A stretch of 64,000 nucleotides of DNA from assembly GCA_025667525.1 (NCBI GenBank), contig CM046879.1:387399039-387463038 (forward strand). The letters run 5' to 3'. Shown here piece after piece: positions 37,598-48,974 of the stretch; the stretch's first letter is position 1, and every line of letters begins with the position of its first letter. The position numbers and the translations under genes are program-made. This DNA comes from Glebionis coronaria. Its lineage: Eukaryota; Streptophyta; Magnoliopsida; Asterales; Asteraceae. The notes under the pieces are model-generated. The model was not told where the DNA came from, did no database searches, and saw only the letters and a list, made by a program, of their open reading frames with translations.

Positions 37598-39457
37598 TCA
37601 TTTGGATGTCCGTTTCTTATTGAAATCGAAGAGGTGCGGATATTTCGTCCACATTTCATCCTCTCGTTCCCAAGTATACTCCGGTCCATGCTTTGAATTC
37701 CATCGGATTTTGACAATAGGTATCCGACTTTGTTTCAGTTGCTTTACCTCACGGTCCATAACTTCTACGGGCTCTTCGATAAAATGCAACTTCCCATCTA
37801 TTCGAACCTTACCTAACGGAATTTTCTCATCACTCACTGCTAGACATTTCTTCAGATTAGATACATGGAATGTGTTGTGAACACCATGAAGTTCTGGGGG
37901 TAACTCTAGTTTGTAAGCCACCGGACCTACTCTAGATAAAATCTTAAAGGGTCCAATATAACGGGGATTCAATTTTCCTCGTTTTCCAAATCTTATAATG
38001 CCTTTCCATGGCGATACTTTCAACATTACTCGGTCACCCACTTCAAACTCCATTGGCTTCCGCCGCACATCCGCGTAACTTTTCTGTCTACTACGGGCAG
38101 TCAACAACCTCTTCTTAATCTGAACTATCATCTCCGTAGTCTCCCGGATCATTTCCGGTCCCGTGAGCTGGGTATCCCCAACTTCACTCCAACATACAGG
38201 AGATCTACACTTCCTACCATACAAAGCTTCAAATGGTGCAGCCTTAATACTAGAATGGTAACTATTGTTATACGAAAACTCTGCTGACGACAAATGTTTA
38301 TCCCAATTCTTACCAAAGTCTAACACACAAGCTCTCAACATATCTTCCAGTGTTTGTATCGTCCTTTCACTCTGCCCATCAGTCTGGGGGTGATAAGCAG
38401 TGCTCATGTCGAGATTCGTTCCCAAAGATCTTTGGAGAGATTTCCAAAAATTCGATGTGAATCTAGGATCTCGATCTGAAATGATCGATACAGGCACTCC
38501 ATGCTTGCATACAACATTATCAAGGTATATTCGAGTCAGCTTCTCCAGTGAGAACTGCTCCTTAACCGGAATGAAGTGTGCTGATTTGGTCAGTCTATCG
38601 ACAATAACCCAAATCGAATTGTTTCCAGATGATGTTCTAGGAAGCTTGGTGATAAAGTCCATCGTAATTCGCTCCCACTTCCATTCAGGAATCTTTGGTT
38701 GTTGAAGTAGTCCTGATGGTTTTTGATGTTCGGCTTTAACTCTAGCACAAGTCAAGCATTGTAGAACATACATAGCTATGTCAGCTTTCATATTCGGCCA
38801 CCAATACAACTTCTTCAAATCATGGTACATCTTATCAGATCCCGGATGAATGGAATACTTAGATTTATGGGATTCTAACATAACCAAATCTCTTAAGCCT
38901 CCAAACTTAGGTATCCACATACGACCTCTTAAGCATTTCACTCCATCAGCTCTAACCACTAAAGGATCTCCTTCTCCTCGGAACCCTTCATTAACAAAAT
39001 TCTCCTTCTTACAAGCTTCTATTTGCGCATTTCTAATTTGCTCAGGCAAATTATTGTGCACGGTCAAGACTAGAGAACGCACCCTGATAGGCTCTCTATC
39101 TTTCCTACTCAACGTATCAGCAACAACATTGGCTTTTCCTGGGTGATATTTTATATCACAATCATAATCACTTAACAACTCTATCCATCTTCGTTGCCTC
39201 ATGTTCAATTCCTTCTGATCGAGAATATACTGTAGGCTTTTGTGATCGGTGAATACCGTACACTTGGTGCCATACAGATAATGTCTCCACAACCTAAGAG
39301 CAAAGACTACAGCTCCTAACTCAAGATCATTAGTATAATTCTCCTCATTCTTCCTTAATTTCCTAGAAGCATAAGCTATCACTTTCTCTCTCTGCATCAA
39401 AACAGCTCCATAACCTCTAAGAGATGCATCACAATACACTACAAAATCTTCACTCAC
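37598..39457 (-). pseudogene. A1 pol part 2: RNase H, integrase, chromodomain-like tail
   Basis: A 619-codon open segment. RNase H comes first: [13 protein letters not shown] with its first Asp, [11 protein letters not shown], then VVADTLSRK. The integrase HHCC zinc domain follows ([11 protein letters not shown] ... [12 protein letters not shown]). The DDE core is [17 protein letters not shown] and the Glu in [15 protein letters not shown]. All three acidic residues are present. The C-terminus has the GPFKIL and FHVSNLKKC motifs and ends with a chromodomain-like [20 protein letters not shown], a module that in chromoviruses can steer integration to chromatin. The frame is separated from the RT part by a 1 bp deletion near 39,454-39,460, shown by comparison with A2. 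The apparent start is not a real start. Confidence 0.9.
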
Positions 39458-39492
39458 GTGGGTAATGATAAGATTGGCGCACTACATAATTT

Positions 39493-40782
39493 TTACTTCA
39501 ATGTCTGAAATGCTCCATCTTCATCACTTCCCCAAACGAAGGATTTATTCTTCTGAGTAAGCTTAGTCAAGGGTTTAGCTATCAAAGAAAATTCTTTAAT
39601 GAATCGCCTATAATAGCCAGCTAATCCTAAGAACTGTCGCACTTCCGTTGGCGTTGTCGGTGCAGACCAATTCTTAATAGCTTCAACCTTTGCAGGATCA
39701 ACATGAATTCCATCTCTGTTAATCACATGACCAAGAAATTGCACAGAATCCAACCAGAAATCACACTTCGAAAACTTAGCATACAACCTTTCATCCTTCA
39801 ACAACTTCAAAACAATCCTCAAATGTTCTCTATGTTCATCTTCATTCTTAGAATAGATTAGAATATCGTCAATAAACACAATCACAAATTTATCCAAGTA
39901 GGGCTTGCACACTAGATTCATTAAATCCATGAAAACCGCAGGTGCGTTAGTTAACCCAAATGGTATTACTTGAAATTCATAGTGTCCATAACGAGTTCTA
40001 AATGCAGTTATAGGAATATCTTCTTCACGGACGCGAAGTTGGTGATATCCTGACCGCAAATCTATCTTAGAATACACACTAGATCCTTGCAATTGATCAA
40101 ACAAATCATCAATCCTAGGTAAAGGATATCGATTCTTAATTGTCAACTTATTCAGTTCCCTATAATCAATGCACATACGAAAAGATCCATCCTTCTTCTT
40201 AACGAACAAGACTGGAGCTCCCCAAGGCGACGAGCTCGGTCGAATAAAACCTTTATCAGACAACTCCTTAAGTTTCTCAGATAACTCCTTTAATTCAAAA
40301 GGGGCTAATCGGTAAGGCGCACGTGCCACCGGTGCAGCACCAGGAATTAAATCGATTCGAAACTCTACTTGCCTTATCGGTGGAAGTCCGGGTAAATCTT
40401 TAGGAAATACCTCAGGAAATTCAAAAATAATAGGTACATCTTCCAATCGTTTCTCCCTAGACTCATTCCCGGTCACTTGAGCTAAGAATAACTCACAACC
40501 ATTCCTGATGTACTTTTGGACTTTAATACATGAAACGATTTTCAAACGGGATTCACCTCGACTACCATCAATTACTAACGTCCTATTCCTAAGAGGAATC
40601 TTAACCTTCTTCTCTCTACATAAAATAGTAGCATTATTCAATGACAACCAATCCATACCAATAATAATATCGAAACTACCTAATTCTATCAACATCAAAT
40701 CAATCGGAAAGGAATGGTTCAAGAGATTTAGAGAGCATCCTTCTAATAGCTTATTAGTTTTCACTAATTTACCATCAACCAA
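39493..40782 (-). pseudogene. A1 pol part 1: protease tail and reverse transcriptase
   Basis: A 429-codon open segment. The protease-RT linker has [11 protein letters not shown] follows with [52 protein letters not shown], the active-site block [15 protein letters not shown] (the YxDD-box equivalent) and the thumb/connection [15 protein letters not shown] and [13 protein letters not shown]. It ends at an in-frame TAA (39,493-39,495) where A2 has CAA. The frame continues upstream to a 1 bp deletion near 40,836-40,843, so the fragment has no start of its own. Residues needed for RT look intact apart from the breaks. Confidence 0.9.
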
Positions 40783-40802
40783 TTCTACTTCGTAACTGGT
40801 AC

Positions 40803-42161
40803 TTATCTCAACAGGTTCAATATCAACAAGGGCACTAAATTAGTGGATACAAAGCTCCTATCGGCACCCGAATCGAATAAAGCAACAACATAATGATTGT
40901 TGAGTAAAAACGTACCGGTAACGACATTCGGATCCTCTTTCTTCACCTCAATTGTTCCAAGTTGGTAGATACCACCCTGGGGGTTTCTTCCAGGTACAAT
41001 CGCTTTCAACTTGGGGCATTCCGATTTCCTATGACCTTCTTCATTACAGTTGAAGCAAATGGTTCCCTTCTTACACCTTTCAACCTTGTGTCCAAGCTTT
41101 CCGCAATTTTGGCACTTCCAGCAGTCGCCAGGATGCCTCTTGTTGCCACACTTAGGACATCTATCATCGTTGCGCGGTGTGTTGTTGGTAAGAGCATTTG
41201 CATTCCCCTTTCTCTGGTTCTGACGGCGATTGAAATTCTTCCTATTATCACCTCTATCTACACGATCACCGTCTCCCTTTCTTTTCTCACCTACACGGGC
41301 TTCATCTTCCTTATCCTGAATTATCTGTCCAATGAGTTGGTAGGCCATTCGAACAGCATCATCAATGGTCAGTGGTTTCGATGATGTCACGTCCCCCCGG
41401 ATATTCCTGGTCAACCCTTTCACATATTTCTCAATTCGGATCTCTTCGGGTTCAACCAATCGAGGACATAGCAAGGCCAACTCATGGAATCGATTCGTGT
41501 AACTATCAATGTCCACACCTTTCATTCTCAAACGAATCAACTCTTGTTCTAACCTAATGATCACACTACGAGGACAAAACTCCAAAGTCATCCACTTCTT
41601 AATTTCAGCCCAAGGAGTAGCATTAGCAGCATCAAGACCCATGAAAGCAATTCTCCCGTTCCACCAAGTCAACGCACGACCTTTAAGAGTAGCCATAGCA
41701 AAAGTCACCTTATCTTCCTCCTTACACTTACTAATCCTAAATACCGATTCAATCTTTTCAATCCATTGGCTTAGTCCTACAACACCTTCAGTTCCATTAA
41801 AAGGTAGAGGTTCACACTTCATGAACGTCACATAAGTACAGCCACCAACTTCAGGTGCATTCGTTCCAAGTCCTCCTACATTTCCTCCAGCATTAGCATT
41901 CACATTATTAGCATTCATATTCACATTAGTACCGCCAATTCCACTACCGCCAGCTCCACTACCGCCAGCTCCACTACCGCCAGCTCCACTACTGCCAGCT
42001 CCACTACCGCCATCTCCACTACCGCCAGCTCCACTACCGCCAGCTCCACTACTTCCAGCTTCATTTCTAGCATTTGCCATAAATTCAGTCATAGATGCGG
42101 TAACTTGCTCCGTAATAATTCTACGTACATCATCCTCAGTCACAGCCTTCTTGGGCGGCAT
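40803..42161 (-). pseudogene. A1 gag and start of protease
   Basis: 452 codons starting at ATG (MPPKKAVTEDDVRRIITEQV). A Gly/Ser/Ala-rich region of GAGGS units lies at about residues 35-76. A capsid-like retrotransposon Gag domain follows (about 110-280; ALTWWNGRI, YTNRFHELALLCP). A basic linker leads to zinc knuckles: CPKCGNKRHPGDC (atypical spacing), CQNCGKLGHKVERC and CFNCNEEGHRKSEC (both CX2CX4HX4C). The aspartic protease motif is DSGADRSFV (about residue 430). A 1 bp deletion relative to A2 shifts the frame soon after, so the last about 15 residues are foreign. Gag forms the particle. In the ancestral element gag and pol were one continuous frame, as A2 shows. Confidence 0.9.
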
Positions 42162-42450
42162 AGTTCTATAATTTCACAATTTTCAAAGTATTAAGCATTC
42201 ATCCAACAAAGGATTCATATAATATGGATTGAATTCATAATCAAGATACAAAATAAGGCACAATATGGAATTCAAGACAAGATACATATTTCATTCGATC
42301 TGAAACAAAAGTATTGTCTTAGTACATCCCATATCAAAGTTCTAACACTATATACACTCAAAATTCGTTCCAAGTCTATTACTAACAAGTCGGTTCAGTC
42401 AAAGCTACAAACACAAAGGATATAAAGGTCACTACTAAATACAGACTGGT

Positions 42451-43551
42451 CTACTGAGAACCGCTAGATGGTCCATCATCCATCGTCTTCTGGATCTTCG
42501 CCGGACGATCACTAGACACATCTTCAGCTGGGCGCTTACGGATTACTCCTCTTTCAACCATATCAGCATAAAATCTACTATTCCAACCCACGGATATATT
42601 CAACTCCTTTTCGGCTTTCTCACGCATCGCACGAGCCACACTCAACTGAATCTCCATAGTATTCACCTTTTTCTTCATAGCAGCATACTCACCACTTTCC
42701 AATACCGATAACCTCCTAAAAGCCTCATTCAAACCACGTTCTACATCACTCAAATCCAAACTAAGCAATTCTCGCTCTTTCTCGCCAACCTTAGTCTTCG
42801 ACTCCAAATAAGCAACCTGAGTCTGAACAACACCCAATCCAACCTCTGTCACACAACTCTTAACACGGGAAGCATCTAGATCACGTCTCAAGGCCCATGG
42901 TGCAAGACCATCAATATGAGTAGCCTCTCGAGTACTAGACGACTCTCCTATCTCACGTCTACGAGTAGCAATACCATCGGTACCGTCAGGTGCATCATCA
43001 TCCTCATCCTCCTCTGATTCAGAATCAGATTCAGACGATTCAGACATTTCATCCCTAGGTAACTCATCCTCAGAATCAGACAAACAAACTGGTGGGGGCA
43101 AAGGCTCGCCCTCTAGAACATCATACGGATAAATAAGCTCAGCTTCCTCATCGTCATCAACCTCAACATCTATACCTACATCCTCCTCGACATCCTCGTC
43201 GTCAATCTCATCATCTAAATTATCTAACCCAATCTCATCATCATTCTCAATATCTACATTCTCAATATCTACATTCTCAATATCCACATTCTCAATATCC
43301 AAATTCTCAATATCCACATTCTTATTACCCACATTCTCAATATCCACATTCTCAATATCATTCTCTACTAAGTCAACCTGAGGGGCAATCTGATCTCCTA
43401 GTCCTAACTCGGGCTCGGGATCCTCAAATGGTTCCTCCTCATCATCAATATCATAATCTACTAAGTCTAAATAAGGATCATCTTCTATATTAGGTTCGGG
43501 AATAGCATGGTTTTCTACAGGAATATTAGGGTCAGCCATGACAATCTGCAT
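42451..43551 (-). CDS. A1 accessory ORF, acidic N-terminus and coiled coil
   Basis: A 366-codon open frame between the primer-binding site and gag, starting MQIVMADPNIPVENH. Residues 1 to about 205 are strongly acidic (runs of D/E, SDSEDELPRDEMSESSESDS). They include tandem five-residue repeats (VDIEN) coded by a 15 bp DNA repeat at about 43,250-43,330. Residues about 215-325 are Leu/Glu/Lys/Arg-rich with heptad-like spacing, a probable coiled coil. The tail holds RKRPAEDVSSDRPAKIQK (about 338-355), shaped like a bipartite nuclear localisation signal. I see no catalytic motif, signal peptide or membrane segment, so it is not an env. A2 has a near-identical open frame. Acidic, coiled-coil pre-gag ORFs occur in other Asteraceae gypsy elements, but I know of no established function. 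In-frame translation in vivo is unproven. Confidence 0.7.
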   Translation of the reverse strand: MQIVMADPNIPVENHAIPEPNIEDDPYLDLVDYDIDDEEEPFEDPEPELGLGDQIAPQVDLVENDIENVDIENVGNKNVDIENLDIENVDIENVDIENVDIENDDEIGLDNLDDEIDDEDVEEDVGIDVEVDDDEEAELIYPYDVLEGEPLPPPVCLSDSEDELPRDEMSESSESDSESEEDEDDDAPDGTDGIATRRREIGESSSTREATHIDGLAPWALRRDLDASRVKSCVTEVGLGVVQTQVAYLESKTKVGEKERELLSLDLSDVERGLNEAFRRLSVLESGEYAAMKKKVNTMEIQLSVARAMREKAEKELNISVGWNSRFYADMVERGVIRKRPAEDVSSDRPAKIQKTMDDGPSSGSQ

Positions 43552-43812
43552 TTATATATATATCTCGTATTAGGATAACATACTAGTTAAACAATTACAT
43601 AATGAAATCACGATATATACATATATATAAATTATATTATATATATCAAAATATATATCTTCTCAATAGGGCTTCTTGGTAACGTCGGAGATCTCTGGCA
43701 CCGTTATAGTCAAAAGATTTTTCAAATATTTTCTCAAATGTTCATTGTCAAAAGATTTTGAAAAGTTTTGTTCAAAACCTTGGTTTTTAAAATCTTTTGT
43801 TCTCTACAACGA

Positions 43813-43826
43813 GAGCTCTGGTACCA
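43813..43826 (-). other. Primer-binding site of A1
   Basis: TGGTACCAGAGCTC on the - strand lies three bases inside the 5' LTR. It differs at one base from the usual initiator tRNA-Met site TGGTATCAGAGC. The same variant is in A2 (59,990-60,003), so it is a family feature and not a private mutation. Confidence 0.8.
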
Positions 43827-43829
43827 AAC

Positions 43830-46800
43830 TGTAACACTCTCATTTTTCATATCGGTACAGCGGAAGGGTCTTTCAGAGTGTTACGGGATAGCACAATAAC
43901 TCCAATCATAGACAACACATAAAAATGGTTGTACAAGGTTTAACAAACATTCATTCGATAAAAAGTTTCAAAAGCGTACAACATGTCCCAAATTATACAG
44001 GTCATTAAGTTTACAAAACACAGATCGAATGAACATTTTTAATATTAAGTGTGGGCCATCAGAGTCGATCTCCATCCGGATTACCTTCAAGCACCTGAGA
44101 TAGAAAACATGCAAAAATCATATCAACGAATGCTGAGTGAATTCATAGAGTTTAATGAAAACCGTTATATAAAAACAATCATTTACATTCATTTAAAATC
44201 AGAACACAAGTATAATATCGGAAGTAAGTCCACATATTGCTAGTCAGGCAATATATAAATCAAGCATACATCTGAAACCGTCCAGGAGACCGTAGTCTCT
44301 ATATTACCATGATAGGTAATATATTCATCGTTAATAGCGTCGTATCATATCGTTTATTTAGATTATATAGATTGAATAGATTATAGGATTATTATTAGCC
44401 GCATGACATTGTTACCTTACTATGAAAAAAGCGGGCCGCGAACCCGACAAACAATTTGCCCATCTAAGTTAGCGTGTCGTCACAAAAATCACGCTATGGA
44501 ATCTTCTATACATAAATTCGCTTACCAATCAATGTGGTACGACGGGGATCAACCGTCAAGGCGCGAACTGGGGTGATCGTCCCCAAATAGTACTATCAAA
44601 TGCATAAGCGTCTACCAAAACCCGGTAGTTCACAATTCATGCTAATGGGACTTTAAGTGACATAACCTAACTACTAATAATCCTTTTAGTCTCGAATATA
44701 GGGTCATAGCATCATTCGGGTCCATATCATTTAGCATACAATCGGGACTACTTGTGTTCTATTTTTATAAAAATCTAGCATGTTATCTCCCTCGCGGGTT
44801 TATAAAACATTTTATAAAACATTTAAAAGAGTGCGAGGCTATGAACTCACGTTGTTAATGAAAGGCGGATTATCGGCTACGGGCGTGCTTCGGTCACGAA
44901 AACCTATATAAATAATAATCGGTCTTAGACTCGGTCCAATGACTTTTATCAAAATAACAATATACATATGATGATTTTGTACATATGATGATGATCAAGT
45001 GGGTTTATACATCCTTGTTTACTCATTTTAGCGTTTACGTCTTGATAACGTCTTACTAGTTAGCTAGTTTTAACTATTTATCCATTTTAAGTCCATTAAG
45101 CCTTGTATAAGTTCTTTAACTTGTTTTATCCATTTTATACCTATATGATCAGTATATATACTTTTCATGTTGGGCCCAATGGGTTAAGCCCAATAAGCTC
45201 TTTTTATAAGTTTTTATCTTATTAAGTCCAATTATTAGTCTAATGTGTTTAGTTAGCTCGTAAATGTCCGTAATTCTTATAGTTCGGGTTTTATCGGTTT
45301 TTACTTGTCTTAGTTATCTATACATCAGTATATGACTTTTATAAACTTTACATTAGACGGGTTTGGTCGTCTAAGTTTTATTTGGCGAAAAACGTTAATT
45401 TTACGGCGATAGCCGAAAAAGTCGTAAAAATCAAGTTTATAGTTTTTATTACTTATAAATATTATTTTACCACCATTTATATAATTTACCCATTTAATTA
45501 ACCTTTTATACATTTATATAAATAAGTTTTATAAGTTAGTGGGTTTATATTTGTACATTTTATAAATTATATTGTGAGTGCTTATATAATATTAATAAAC
45601 ATTATTTCCAAAGATCTGATTTTTAACTTCATGTTCACCATTTTTAACATATCTAGAGTTATATAATGAGTTAGAAGCTCATTTTTGGATGACATGTTTT
45701 TCATAATATGTGCTACATATAACTTAGTTATAGCTACTGCCCATTTTGAGTTTAAGTTGCCTTAACAGTCCCTACAAAACTGCTTATTCAGATTACACCA
45801 CCTAACTTGTTTTGATCATATCTCACTCATTATTTTGATTCCATTGCATGGCCAACTCTCACATGTGTATAACATCATCTACTTACTGTAAATAGATCAA
45901 ACCATGCAATTTTATCAGTTCATCTTTTAGTTATCTACTGTTTTTATACAGCCAACTAAATAGTCAAGATTTTAGCTTCATTTCTTATAGTTATCATCAT
46001 TTTCAAGCATATTTATCAACACTTGATCCCCACACAACATTTTTATCATCATATATACATCATATACATATACAAAATGAAAGAAAATACATTTGTTCTT
46101 TACAAAATAATAAGAGAAAAATGTAGAGGATGATCTTCTTTACCAATCCAAGTGGATTTCTTGTTTTAGGAAGACAAGAACTTGATGAACACAACAAGTA
46201 TCTCCAAGACCATCAAATATAAAGAACATAGGTTGGAAAATCAGCCCTAGGACACAAGCAAATCACCTACAAAGATGTTAATATGGCCACCAAATGATCA
46301 AGGCTTCAAGAAAACACCTTAATAGGACTAGTAAACATGTGGTTTATGGCTAGAAAAGATCAAGGATGGTGTTTGTTGGCTTATTTGGGACGGCACAAAG
46401 GAGAGGGTTGAGAGAGTTTTTGGTGTTGAGTTGCATGTAGGAAATGAGGGAAATGAAACAAGTTGCTAGTTTTGTGGTAAAGTGGTAAAGGTTAGCTTAA
46501 TGTGTAAGCACATGCTTACACTTGTTGTAAGCTACTTAACTTGATGCCACATTGGTGTTGTGGTGTCAAGTGTAGCCGTCCCATATTGCTAGTGGGGTGG
46601 GACAAAGTGTTTTGTCCCATCTCACTAGTTTACGGGTATTTCTCGATTCTAGTTTTCTCGATTTGCGTGCCCTCGGGTCGTTTTACGAAAAACGTTTTTA
46701 TAAATTATGAATCACCGTCACAAAACGAATCCAATAAAAATTGTCTCATCAAAAACGAAGTTCAAAAACGTAAATACGTAATCCTAAGGTTTCCGGTTTA

Positions 46801-46938
46801 GTCGTAAAAGACGCCAATTTATGCACGTAAGCCCAAATTTAAATCCGTAAATTGTGAGTTCGTCAACCAACACAAAAATAAGTTTCAAAATATTATACGA
46901 GAAAATATTTTACTACCTGAAAATGTTAGATTGTCACA
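43830..46938 (-). repeat. A1 right LTR (5' LTR)
   Basis: 3,109 bp, near-identical to 34,447-37,556, with a few tens of differences by eye. It carries the end hairpin and the U3 hairpin (46,589-46,628). It should hold the promoter, but I see no convincing TATA box in U3. Confidence 0.95.
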
Positions 46939-46943
46939 CGCGA

Positions 46944-48969
46944 CATGTACAAAACTCAAGAAGATGACAACAAAAGAATAAAATAATCCAAGTATGCAAT
47001 ACCTTGCAAATAAAAAAAACTTAAATAATTCGACACACTTTCAAAATCACCTATTTATTTAAGTTAAGATCATTTAATAAAAGAGGGCACACGTTTCAGA
47101 GTTCCAAATGGAGTTTCAAAAGTATATACAATAATTATATTTTATAAAATAATATTTTATAAATTGTTGTTTCATTATTGTCCATTTAATATTTCTAAAA
47201 AGAGGGTTTTAGTTTCTAAATAATATTAAGAAAACTAAATAAATATTAAATTAATAAAAATTTCGGCATGACCTATTCGTTTTTATAACGTTTCCCATAA
47301 TCACAAAATATCACCTTTTCACTTTCACAATCAATCCGCGTTTCAATTTTCCACATATTTTTGTTATATCCAATTAATCGTTGTCGAATCGTAAACAATA
47401 AATATAATAAATTTACCAATAATCATGTCGAAAATAAATCAGCACTTTCAACCATTCATTAGTCACAACACCAAACGCCCCCAAAACTGCCATAAAACCA
47501 TTGTCCAAACGCCCCATAAGCTGATTTTTAATCACATCATTAGCCCTTAACGGCTGTTAAAACTAACCAAACGACACTAACGTTCGTTAAATCACAAAAC
47601 CAACATAATCATATTCGTCTTTTCGGATCTATACATCAAAGTACAATGAAACACAAATATGACAACAACAATACCACGAGCCTGACACCTTTGTGGGTGC
47701 GGCTGTGGTGACGAGACGCACACAAACACCATGTTTGGTGTCGGTTTTCGGTGATACAAAAACATCAAACTAACACCCCTTGCGGGCTGATAACAAACGA
47801 GACAAACACCCTTATAAACTGAATAAAGCAAAACAACATCCCGACGGCTACCAAAACTAAGCCGCGGTTGGTGGTTCGCTGTGGTGACGATGGTCATGGT
47901 TTTACTCGTGGTTGATTGTTATATGAATGGTGATGGGTGCGAATCCCTGATGAAGGTGGTGATGTCGGGGTACAAATGGTGGTTGGCACGCGGATGGTCT
48001 GATGGTGATGGATATAGTAACCCTAGATCCGGTTACTATTTAGGACAGGGTTGGTGGTGATTGTGAGGTGTGACAGCGACGAGAAGGTGGGAGGTGATTG
48101 AACAAGGTGGCGGCTATAGACAGGGGTGGGTTCGGTGGTCAGGTGGGTCAAACAGCGGCGGCGTCTGGATGCCGGAAGTGGTGAGATGAATATATGACGA
48201 ATTTTACATGGTGGACGAATAGATCGGGTGATAGGGAGTGTTTTACTGCTCGCCGGATTTTTGGCCGGCAAAAGTGACAGCGCCGGAAAGTTTTTCCGGT
48301 GGCCGGATTTTATGAGAGAGAGAGAGTTTTATAAGACTAGGGTCTGTATGTGTGTTTTTGTAAAGATGGAAAATGAGGAAGAGAGTGTATAGATTTAATA
48401 TATATATAAATAAATTGGAAGTTATTAAAATTAATGGAAAGTTGTATATACTTAGGGGTTGATAATGTAAATAGTTAATAAACTTTTCTTTTACTCATTT
48501 AAATGTGACTCGGGGCTCGATTGGGATTTATAAAATTCGATTCACGACACGAAAGTTACGCCATTTTTTTTTAAAATAGATTTTCCATTAGAAGTGACTA
48601 TTCACTTGACTATTTTTCAAGAATATTTCGTAAACTCTTTTAAAATGTTAATTATCTATTAGGTATCCCGGTCAAGCTCCGTTTTAAAGAAAGACGGACT
48701 TTAACCTAAATATTTCTTGTTTTTAGCAAACGTTATTGAGTCAAAAGCATCAAATAATTTAATAAATCTTTTTATTAAATATCTCGTGGGAATTAAATAT
48801 TAATTTAATTTTTATCATGGTGGTAAGCAAACTGTGTGATTTTCAGATTTTGTCATAATATGTCCCGTTTTCAAATCCAATAAGTTTGGTAACGCTCAAA
48901 AATGAATTTCAAATAATAATTAGTATAGTTTATTATTATTTATGGTAACGAAAATTCTCTGGTGTTACA
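46944..48969 (-). repeat. L right LTR (5' LTR), part 2
   Basis: This continues the LTR after A1 (CATGTACAAAACTC as in the left LTR at 26,904) and ends GGTGTTACA. Small indels distinguish it from 26,9xx-28,923, for example an extra ACGTT-type insertion near 48,728. ATTAA follows as the target duplication. Confidence 0.95.
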
Positions 48970-48974
48970 ATTAA

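Larger units (their letters stand above)
34447..46938 (-). mobile_element. Element A1: full-length gypsy retrotransposon
   Basis: A 12.5 kb Ty3/gypsy element inserted in L's right LTR with a perfect 5 bp duplication CGCGA (34,442-34,446 and 46,939-46,943). LTRs are 3,110 and 3,109 bp. Order on the - strand is 5' LTR, PBS, accessory ORF, gag, protease, RT, RNase H, integrase, chromodomain-like tail, PPT and 3' LTR. That is gypsy order, with integrase after RT. The [18 protein letters not shown] tail suggests a chromovirus of the Tekay/Del type. Two frameshifts and a stop break gag-pol, so it is not autonomous now. Confidence 0.95.
24405..48969 (-). mobile_element. Element L: LARD-like LTR retrotransposon, interrupted by A1
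   Basis: The target-site duplication ATTAA is perfect (24,400-24,404 and 48,970-48,974). The LTRs are 24,405-28,923 (4,519 bp) and 31,947-34,446 plus 46,944-48,969 (4,526 bp without A1). They begin TGTAACACC and end GGTGTTACA, a 9 bp inverted repeat. The interior is 3,023 bp (28,924-31,946) and has no retroelement coding. A tRNA-Met primer-binding site next to the right LTR sets the orientation to -. LTRs over 4 kb with a noncoding interior fit the plant class called LARDs. O's reading frame continues across the excised element (GLHIDSSKIRSI then KALG), which confirms the boundaries. Confidence 0.93.

Noticed and set aside
37602..41835. Several + strand frames opposite A1 gag-pol (37,602, 38,400, 38,850, 40,508, 40,962, 41,509)
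   Set aside because: Shadows of the - strand gag-pol. The same shadows appear opposite A2.
42451..43551. Accessory ORF as an envelope protein
   Set aside because: It lies before gag, and has no signal peptide, membrane helix or cysteine pattern. It is acidic with a coiled coil.
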